DNA of 64,000 bases from assembly GCF_036227565.1 (NCBI RefSeq), contig NZ_CP109460.1, positions 2,914,001-2,978,000 of the forward strand. Reading direction: 5' to 3'. Below the pieces are notes generated by a model. It saw nothing but the letters and a program-made list of their open reading frames with translations, was not told the DNA's origin and ran no database searches. The position numbers were made by a program, and so were the translations under genes. Each line of letters begins with the position of its first letter. The stretch's first letter is position 1. Source of the stretch: Streptomyces sp. NBC_01454 (GTDB taxonomy: Bacteria; Actinomycetota; Actinomycetes; Streptomycetales; Streptomycetaceae). This document shows, in pieces, positions 57,869 to 64,000 of the stretch.

Positions 57869-59210
57869 GGACGGGGCCCCGGGGCGGGGTGCCCGGCGCG
57901 GCGTTCAGGACGCGCTCGATCCCGGCCGCCGCGGTCAGCAGCTCCTCGTCCGCGTCGCGAGGGCCGACGAGCTGCAGGCCGAGCGGCAGCCCGTTCGCCG
58001 CACACCCCGCGGGCAGACTGACGGACGGCAGACCGGCGTTGCTCCAGGGCAGGCACATGATCGAGCTGCCGGTGGTGGTGAGGTCTGCGGGGGCGGGGCC
58101 GGTGGCGGACGGGGCGATCCACAGGTCGATGCCGGCCGCGGCACGGTCCGCCGCGAGCCGCTCGCGGAAGACCTCGCGCCGTTGCCGGGCCGCTTCGTAG
58201 GCAGGGTCCCCGATCGTGTGACCCTGCCGGATGGCCGCCGTGGTCTCGGGGCGGTAGAGGTCCCCGAAGCGGGCGAACCAGTCGGCGTGGGCGCGGGCCA
58301 CCTCGTAACGGTTCATCGTGAACAGCTGCGCCACGATCTGCTCGAAGTCGTCCATCACCGGCACCTCGTGCACGGCGTACCCGGCGGCCCGCAGGAGTTC
58401 TCGCTGCGCGGTGAAGGCACGCAGCGCCTCGTCACCGGCGCGCTCCAGATAGGGCCCGGCCGGCACGCCCAGTACGGGGCGCGCCTTCCGCTCCGCCGGG
58501 CCCCGCTCCCGCCAGCCGTCGACCAGCACCGAGGCCGCCAGGGCGACACCGGCGACGTCCGTGGCGTAGCAGCCGAGGGTGTCGAAACTCGCGGCGTTGG
58601 GGAGCACGCCGTCCACGGGGATCCGCCCGTAGCTCGGCTTGAAGCCGACCACTCCGCAGTACGCGGCGGGCCGGATCATCGAGCCGACGGTCTGTGTGCC
58701 GATGGCCAGCGGCACCATCCCGGCGGCGACGGCGGCCGCCGAGCCGCTGCTCGAACCGCCGGGGGTGTGCGCCGGATCGTGCGGATTGCGGGTCGGGCCC
58801 GGCGCGGTGACGGCGAATTCCGCGGTCACCGTCTTGCCCGCGATCAGCGCGCCGGCGGCGCACAGCCGGTCGACGACGGTGGCCTGCCGCCCGGCGAGCA
58901 CCTCGGGCGGCAGCGCCGAACCCGCGCGGGTGGGCAGTCCGTCGGCGTGCACGATGTCCTTGACGCCCACCGGGATGCCGTACAGCGCGGGCCGGCCGGC
59001 GCCGTCGCGCGCACCGGTCGCCGCCGTCCTGCGCGCCGCCTCCAGGAGCCGCGTACGCCGACCGGTTTCGGGCACGAAGGCCCGCACCTGCGGATCGACG
59101 GCGTCGATCCGGTCGCACGTACGCCGCACCGCGTCGACGGGGTCGTCCGTGCCGGCCCGCAGTGCCGCGGCTTCCTGGACGAGGGTGCGATATCCGAGCA
59201 AGGTCGTCAC
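57858..59210 (-). CDS. Amidase-signature hydrolase
   Basis: 450 residues. The amidase signature triad is present: Lys in YGIPVGVKDIVHADGLPT (about 83), cis-Ser in HTPGGSSSGSAAAVAAGMVPLAIG and the nucleophile Ser in GTQTVGSMIRPAAYCGVVGFKP. The expected family core lies between residues 70 and 440. Hydrolyses amides (e.g. nitrile-derived or acyl-ammonia substrates), specificity open. GTG start without a good ribosome site, so the exact start is uncertain. The coding end overlaps the end of the TetR gene by 11 bases. Confidence 0.88.
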   Translation of the reverse strand: MTTLLGYRTLVQEAAALRAGTDDPVDAVRRTCDRIDAVDPQVRAFVPETGRRTRLLEAARRTAATGARDGAGRPALYGIPVGVKDIVHADGLPTRAGSALPPEVLAGRQATVVDRLCAAGALIAGKTVTAEFAVTAPGPTRNPHDPAHTPGGSSSGSAAAVAAGMVPLAIGTQTVGSMIRPAAYCGVVGFKPSYGRIPVDGVLPNAASFDTLGCYATDVAGVALAASVLVDGWRERGPAERKARPVLGVPAGPYLERAGDEALRAFTAQRELLRAAGYAVHEVPVMDDFEQIVAQLFTMNRYEVARAHADWFARFGDLYRPETTAAIRQGHTIGDPAYEAARQRREVFRERLAADRAAAGIDLWIAPSATGPAPADLTTTGSSIMCLPWSNAGLPSVSLPAGCAANGLPLGLQLVGPRDADEELLTAAAGIERVLNAAPGTPPRGPVPTA

Positions 59211-59284
59211 TCCGGCAGGCTACAACCGCCCACCGACAGCTGCCGGGGAATCGCCCCCGGCCCCGCCGCCCCGCCGCCCTGACC

Positions 59285-60289
59285 TCACAACTCCACGACC
59301 ACGGCGCCCAGATGACGCCCCTCGGTGAGCTCGCGCAGTGCCCGCGGCGCCTGCGCGATGCCCCGCAGCCGGGCGTGCGGGAAGGTGAGGGAGCCGTCGC
59401 GCAGTCCCTCTCCGAACCGCTGGTTCCACTCGGGGATCAGGTCCAGGTGCTCGTACAGGGCGATGCCGCGCAGGGTGATGCTCCGGGAGAGCAGCGAGAG
59501 GGTGTCGAGCTCGAGGGTGGTCGTGCCCCCGGGGGAAAGCTGACTGGACAGGGCTCCCACGAGGGCGACCCTCGCACCCCGGTTGGCGACGGCGAGGGCG
59601 GCCCGGAGCTGTTCGCCGCCGACGTTGTCGAAGACCGCGTCGAGGCCCTCCGGGGCGGCCTTGCGCAGCTGCTCCTCCGTGGGCTCGGCGCCACGGATCA
59701 CCACCGCGTCATAGCCGCACTCCCCGATCAGCCGCTCCGCCTTCGCCGGCGATCCCGTACTGCCGATGACCCGGGCGGCACCGCGCAGCCGGGCGATCTG
59801 CCCCGCCAGGGAGCCCACGCCGCCCGCAGCTCCGCTGATGAACACCGTGTCCCCGGGGCGCACTTCGGCGCCGCGCACCACCCCCATCCACGCGGTGGGG
59901 CCCTGGGAGAGGTAGGCGGCCGGATCGGGCAGCACAGCAGGGTCGAGCCGGTGCGCCCGGTCGGCGTCCAGCAGTGCGAACTCGCGCCAGCCGGAGTGGT
60001 GTTCCACCAGGTCACCGGGGGCGAAGTCGGTCCCCGGGGCGGCCACCACCTCGCCGACGGCGGCCCCGTACAGCGGCTCGCCGATCCGGTAGGAGGGCAT
60101 CGGCACCACGCTGGACTCCTCCATCAGCGTGCGCATCACGGCGGCGACACCCATCACGGTGTTGCGTACCAGCACCTGGCCGGGCCCGGGATCCGGCACC
60201 GGCACCTCCACGACCTCGAAGAGGTCCTCGGTGACCGGCCCCCGGGGCCGGGCGGCCAGGTGAACTTCACGGTGTGTGCGCTGTGTCAT
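59285..60289 (-). CDS. Zinc-free MDR-type NADPH oxidoreductase (quinone/enone reductase)
   Basis: 334 residues. Of the NADP-dependent leukotriene-B4-dehydrogenase/YncB/CurA group: TEDLFEVVEVPVPDPGPGQVLVRN and MGVAAVMRTLMEESS at the N-terminus, GDTVFISGAAGGVGSLAGQIARLRGAARVIGSTGSP for NADPH binding (AAGGVGS), and FDNVGGEQLRAALAVANRGARVALVGA. It reduces alpha,beta-unsaturated ketones or quinones. The ATG at 60289 lies 18 bases after the stop of the upstream thioredoxin-domain gene, so both are likely on one transcript. Confidence 0.9.
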   Translation of the reverse strand: MTQRTHREVHLAARPRGPVTEDLFEVVEVPVPDPGPGQVLVRNTVMGVAAVMRTLMEESSVVPMPSYRIGEPLYGAAVGEVVAAPGTDFAPGDLVEHHSGWREFALLDADRAHRLDPAVLPDPAAYLSQGPTAWMGVVRGAEVRPGDTVFISGAAGGVGSLAGQIARLRGAARVIGSTGSPAKAERLIGECGYDAVVIRGAEPTEEQLRKAAPEGLDAVFDNVGGEQLRAALAVANRGARVALVGALSSQLSPGGTTTLELDTLSLLSRSITLRGIALYEHLDLIPEWNQRFGEGLRDGSLTFPHARLRGIAQAPRALRELTEGRHLGAVVVEL

Positions 60290-60306
60290 GCCCCGAGGCC
60301 AGAACC

Positions 60307-62352
60307 TCAGACGTCTCCCCCCTGGAGACGTGCCGTCAGCTCCGCCGGGTCCGTCGTCGGCTGCGCGCAGGTGAAGTGGCGGCAGACGTATGCGGCGGGT
60401 GCGCCGTCGACCAGCGGGCGGTCCTGGAGGAGCGGCACCTCGTCCGACCCCGGGGCGCCCGTCGCGACGACCGCTCCCGGGGCCGTGCCGAGCAGTGCGG
60501 CACGGTGCAGTGCGGCGGTGGCCGGATCGCCCTGCGGGCCGACGACCGCGACCTCGCGCGGCCCGTCCAGCGCGGCCTCGGCGACCGCGAGGCCCCAGCC
60601 GATGAAGCGCGGGGCCCGGCCGGCGAGCGCGGTGACGATGCCCAGGGCCCGCTCCGCGGCGTCCCGGTGGAGGCCGCTGCCGGTCAGCGCCGCGTACGAC
60701 AGCAGGGCGCCGGCCGCCGCGGTCCATCCGGAGGGCGTGGCATTGTCGGTCGGGTCCTGGGGGCGGCGGATCAGCGCCTCGGCATCGGCCGCGGTGTCGA
60801 AGAGCGCGCCGTCCTCGGTGGTGAACTGCAGCAGCACGGTGTCCAGGAAGAAGCCCGCGAACTCCACCCACACACCCTCCCCGGTGACCGAGGCGAGGGT
60901 GAGGAAACCCTCCGCGACATTGGCGTAGTCCTCCAGGACACCGGAGTTGGCGCCGGGCGTGCCGTCGCGGGAGGTGCGGTGCAGCCGGGCCCGGCCGTCC
61001 ATGTGGACGCGGACGAGCAGATCCGCGGCGTCCAGGGCGGCCTGGATCAGGTCCGGGCGGTCGAAGTAGGCGCCGGTCTCGGCGAGCGCGGCGATGGCCA
61101 GCCCGTTCCAGGCGGCCACGACCTTGTCGTCCCGGCCGGGGCGCGGCCGCTCCTCACGCGCCGCGAGCAGCCGCCGCCGGACGGACGCCACCCGCTCGTC
61201 GTCCACCGGGTCCTCCGCGTGCGGGAGTTGCAGCACCGAGGCACCTTCCTCAAAGGTGCCGTCCTCCGTCACGCCGAAGTGGTCGGCGGCGAACTCCGCG
61301 TCCTCCTCGCCCAGTACGGCGCGCAGCTGCGCGGGCGTCCACACGTAATAGGCGCCCTCGGTGTGCCGCCCGGTGCCGTCGGCGCTGTCGGCGTCCAGGG
61401 CGGAGGCGAAACCGCCCTGCTCGGTGCGGAGTTCGCGGACCATGAAGTCGGCGGTCTCGACGGCGGTGCGGCGGGCCTCCTCGGAGCCGGTGGACCGCCA
61501 CAGGTGGGCGTAGGTCCGGCACAGCAGGGCGTTGTCGTAGAGCATCTTCTCGAAGTGCGGCACGGTCCATGTGGCATCCACCGCATAGCGCGCGAAGCCC
61601 CCGCCGAGCTGGTCGTAGATACCGCCACGGGCCATGGCCGCGCAGGTCGCCTGCACCATTTCCAGGGCCCCCGCGGAGGCGGTGCGCGCATGGTGGCGGA
61701 GGAGGAACTCCAGCACCATGGGCGGCGGGAACTTCGGCGCGCCGCCGAATCCGCCGTGCGCCCCGTCGAATTCGCGGGTCAGGCCCATCAGGGCGGTGTG
61801 CAGCTCCTCGGCGCGCGGCGGGCGCCGGTCCGCGGGCAGCGAAGCGCTCAGCGACCGGCCGGCCAGGTCCGCGACGATCCGCCCGGCGACCTCGCCGACC
61901 TCGTCGCGCCGGTCGCTCCAGGCGCTGCGCACCCCGTCCAGGATCTGCCCGAAGGACGGCATGCCGTGGCGGGGCTCGGGCGGGAAGTACGTCCCGAAGT
62001 AGAACGGCTCGGCATCCGGGGTGAGAAAAACGGTCATCGGCCAGCCGCCCTGCCCGGTGGCGGCCTGCACGGCCTCCATGTAGACGGCGTCGACGTCCGG
62101 GCGCTCCTCCCGGTCGACCTTGACCGCCACGAAGTGCTCGTTGAGCAGCGCCGCGGTGGCCGGGTCCTCGAAACTCTCGTGGGCCATGACATGGCACCAG
62201 TGGCAGGAGCTGTAGCCCACGCTGAGCAGCACGGGCACGCCGCGCCGGCGGGCTTCCTCGAATGCGCCGGCGGACCACGGCCACCAGTCGACGGGGTTGT
62301 CGGCGTGCTGGAGCAGATACGGGGAAGTCTCATGGGCCAGGCGGTTCGGCAT
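60307..62352 (-). CDS. Thioredoxin-domain DUF255 protein (YyaL/SSP411-like)
   Basis: 681 residues. An N-terminal thioredoxin-like DUF255 domain ([42 protein letters not shown] with CxxC-type cysteines at about 50 and 53, [17 protein letters not shown]) is followed by an (alpha/alpha)6 barrel like that of glycosyl hydrolase/AGE epimerase folds (from [23 protein letters not shown] to [19 protein letters not shown]). These proteins are widespread but of unknown function. GGGAGAGG precedes the ATG at 62352. Confidence 0.92.
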   Translation of the reverse strand: MPNRLAHETSPYLLQHADNPVDWWPWSAGAFEEARRRGVPVLLSVGYSSCHWCHVMAHESFEDPATAALLNEHFVAVKVDREERPDVDAVYMEAVQAATGQGGWPMTVFLTPDAEPFYFGTYFPPEPRHGMPSFGQILDGVRSAWSDRRDEVGEVAGRIVADLAGRSLSASLPADRRPPRAEELHTALMGLTREFDGAHGGFGGAPKFPPPMVLEFLLRHHARTASAGALEMVQATCAAMARGGIYDQLGGGFARYAVDATWTVPHFEKMLYDNALLCRTYAHLWRSTGSEEARRTAVETADFMVRELRTEQGGFASALDADSADGTGRHTEGAYYVWTPAQLRAVLGEEDAEFAADHFGVTEDGTFEEGASVLQLPHAEDPVDDERVASVRRRLLAAREERPRPGRDDKVVAAWNGLAIAALAETGAYFDRPDLIQAALDAADLLVRVHMDGRARLHRTSRDGTPGANSGVLEDYANVAEGFLTLASVTGEGVWVEFAGFFLDTVLLQFTTEDGALFDTAADAEALIRRPQDPTDNATPSGWTAAAGALLSYAALTGSGLHRDAAERALGIVTALAGRAPRFIGWGLAVAEAALDGPREVAVVGPQGDPATAALHRAALLGTAPGAVVATGAPGSDEVPLLQDRPLVDGAPAAYVCRHFTCAQPTTDPAELTARLQGGDV

Positions 62353-62499
62353 GGGGCCATCCTCTCCCAAGGAGACGCGGGGAACGGGGAGCGGAGGGAG
62401 TTTTCCACAGGCCTGCCGGAAAGCTCGCGGACGCGGAACACTGTGCGTACGGCGACGATCACCGCCGGACACTGCAGGAACGCTGGAGGGGGAGAAAGC

Positions 62500-64000
62500 A
62501 TGCCGGGCTCACTGGCCGTGCTGCGCGAGGACCATCGCGCGGAAGCGGAAGCGCTGTTGACCAGGGCCGTCGAGGAAGAGGTGCGGCGCTCGGGCGGCCG
62601 GCTCGACGGCACCACCCTGCTCGGCAGGGGGCGGTCGGCGCTGGAGGAACTGGCCGGCAGCGCCGCCGAGGAGTACACCGCCTACGTCCGGGCGCTGGAC
62701 GAGGCGGCCGCCGGTCAGCCGTCGCTGAGCCACCGGCTCTCGCGCAAGGAGCTGGGCACCCCGGCGGTGGCGACGGCCGTGGCGGCGGTGGCGGCCGTCA
62801 GCACGGACCTGGCGTACGGCACGGGCGCGGGACCGGCGCTGGCCGTGGGGGCCTCCGTGGTGCTGGCGGGCGCGACGGCCACGGTCCTGAAGCTGACCGC
62901 GGCCCACATGCCGGCCGCGCACCGGGAGGCCGGGCGGCGCGGCCAGCCCGGTGGCTCGCAGCAGCTGCGGCTGCAGTGGCTGACGGCGCTGGAGGTGCGC
63001 GGCGTCCGGCCGTTCCTGGACCAGCAGCGCATGCTGACGGCGGCGGCCCGCGGCAGCGGTGCGTCGGCCACGGCCAAGGGCGGGCAGAGCGGCCGGGGGC
63101 CGCAGCTGCGCGGTGCGGACCGCAGCGCGGCGGCCCGGCAGCGGTCCGTGCTGGAGCATTCGTTCTCCCAACTCCCCAGCCCGGAAGGACCGTTCGCCGG
63201 ACGGCGGACGGAGCTGACGCAGATCGCGCAGTGGGTGCACGCGGCCCGTGCGAGCACGGAGACCAAGCCGACGGTGGTGGTGCTGCACGGCGAACCGGGC
63301 TCGGGCCGCACGGCACTGGCGGTGCGGGCCACCCATCAGCTGCGCGATCAGTTCCGTGGCGCGTGCGTGGTGGACCTGCGCAGTGACACCCCCGGCGAGG
63401 TGCCGCTGCCGACCCGGGACGCGCTGCTGCATCTGCTCAACCGCCTGGGCGCGCCGCGCGAGCAGCTGCTGTTCCGCGAGCGGCCGTCCCAGGAGCAGCA
63501 CGTCAAGCGGCTCACCGAGCTGTACCACCAGCATCTGACGGACCTTCCGGTGACGGTGCTGCTGGATGACGCCGCGGATCCGGAGCAGGTGCGCACCCTG
63601 GTGCCGGAGCGGTCCGACAGCCTGGTGCTGGTCACCTCCCGCGCTCCCCTGGAGCTGCCCGGGGACCTCCAGGCATGGGTGCATCAGCTGCCGGTGGGTC
63701 CGCTGGACGCGGCGGGCACCGAGGAGTTGCTGCGCGCCACCGCCGCGGCCGGCGGCGAGGCGCCGGGCGAGGCGGGCCCCTACGACGCTCGGGCCGTCGA
63801 CGAGATCGGCCGGCTGTGCGCCGGCCTGCCGCTGGCGCTGCGGGTGGCGGGCTCCTCGCTCGGCCCGCGCACGGCCACCACGCTGGCCGCGGACCTGGCC
63901 GCCTACGGGCCGGTGCCGCCGGTGGAGCGCGCACTGTCGCTGCGCTACTTCGATCAGCCCGAGACGGCCCGGCGGCTGCTGCGCCGGCTGGCGCTGGTGG
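62500..64000 (+). CDS. STAND (NB-ARC) NTPase with membrane-like N-terminal region (3' end outside window)
   Basis: 500 codons, open to the window end. The N-terminal 85 residues are polar and helical. Residues 88-103 and 108-134 are hydrophobic ([19 protein letters not shown] and [20 protein letters not shown]), which suggests a membrane hairpin. The NB-ARC core starts near 225 ([19 protein letters not shown]): P-loop [15 protein letters not shown] (264-271), in which Arg replaces the usual Lys, Walker [14 protein letters not shown] (351-358), [10 protein letters not shown], and [16 protein letters not shown] (442-447 GLPLAL). GGAGGGGGAG precedes the ATG. The rest is likely a winged helix and TPR-type repeats, not visible here. 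AfsR-like regulators are related, but no SARP domain is seen. Confidence 0.87.
   Translation, partial: MPGSLAVLREDHRAEAEALLTRAVEEEVRRSGGRLDGTTLLGRGRSALEELAGSAAEEYTAYVRALDEAAAGQPSLSHRLSRKELGTPAVATAVAAVAAVSTDLAYGTGAGPALAVGASVVLAGATATVLKLTAAHMPAAHREAGRRGQPGGSQQLRLQWLTALEVRGVRPFLDQQRMLTAAARGSGASATAKGGQSGRGPQLRGADRSAAARQRSVLEHSFSQLPSPEGPFAGRRTELTQIAQWVHAARASTETKPTVVVLHGEPGSGRTALAVRATHQLRDQFRGACVVDLRSDTPGEVPLPTRDALLHLLNRLGAPREQLLFRERPSQEQHVKRLTELYHQHLTDLPVTVLLDDAADPEQVRTLVPERSDSLVLVTSRAPLELPGDLQAWVHQLPVGPLDAAGTEELLRATAAAGGEAPGEAGPYDARAVDEIGRLCAGLPLALRVAGSSLGPRTATTLAADLAAYGPVPPVERALSLRYFDQPETARRLLRRLALV

Noticed and set aside
1..64000. tRNA, rRNA, CRISPR, insertion sequences, prophage or a biosynthetic gene cluster
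   Set aside because: I found no T-loop/acceptor pairs, regular spacer arrays, transposase or integrase genes, or PKS/NRPS modules.

Overview
This is a stretch of a high-GC actinomycete chromosome, almost certainly Streptomyces or a close relative. The evidence is very high GC with strong G/C bias at third codon positions, frequent GTG starts, stop-start overlaps, leaderless starts, and family-typical gene sets: a SpoIIE-type phosphatase with an anti-sigma ATPase domain, an XRE/DUF397/ATPase trio, a Tad pilus locus with an OmpA-like protein, oxyR-ahpC-ahpD, and only two TTA codons in all called genes. From memory, the gene order resembles the conserved chromosome core of S. coelicolor around fumC, oxyR-ahpCD and PEP carboxykinase. 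I saw no rRNA, tRNA, CRISPR array, insertion sequence, prophage or replication origin.

Layout. 1-7.3 kb: end of a class II fumarase, a DUF402 protein, a methyltransferase with a TTA codon, a large SpoIIE-type phosphatase, and a catalase with repeats in its promoter region. 7.4-10.2 kb: a decayed monooxygenase fragment and a class A penicillin-binding protein. 10.4-15.5 kb: an SPFH membrane protein with a ribbon-helix-helix regulator behind a palindromic site, then a PadR regulator with its own palindromic operator, translationally coupled to an ABC ATPase and an FtsX-type permease. 15.6-18.4 kb: a DHFR-like reductase and the divergent oxyR / ahpC-ahpD peroxide module. 18.5-25.1 kb: an AI-2E-type permease, a secreted transglycosylase, a PhoH/PIN ATPase, a cis-prenyltransferase and an aldo/keto reductase.

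25.4-37.0 kb: a Tad (Flp) pilus locus. It has a prepilin peptidase, a DUF192 protein, an OmpA-like protein, a lipoprotein, a TadG-like protein, a Flp pilin, TadC, TadB, TadA, two TadE-like pseudopilins, a TadZ/CpaE ATPase, a CpaB/SAF protein and an unrecognised zinc-ribbon protein. 37.4-42.7 kb: a secreted serine protease and a divergent secreted zinc carboxypeptidase, a small parvulin, and the DUF397/XRE/ATP-binding trio.

42.8-50.1 kb: a catabolic locus that reads best as D-amino-acid use. A GntP/DsdX-type permease, RidA, an IclR regulator and a PfkB kinase face a D-serine-dehydratase-like PLP enzyme and an N-acyl-D-amino-acid deacylase across an operator-like inverted repeat. 50.1-52.0 kb: a KAP P-loop NTPase fused to a C-terminal receiver domain, with an in-frame TTA codon. 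52.2-64 kb: an aminotransferase, a small Ala-rich protein whose ribosome binding site lies in a hairpin, GTP-type PEP carboxykinase, a TrhA/hemolysin III protein, a TetR regulator, an amidase, an MDR reductase, a thioredoxin-domain protein, and the first 500 codons of a STAND (NB-ARC) NTPase that runs off the window.

Strongest candidates for something undescribed: the bldA-gated KAP-receiver fusion, the D-amino-acid locus, the unrecognised zinc-ribbon protein heading the Tad locus, and the STAND protein with an arginine in place of the P-loop lysine.
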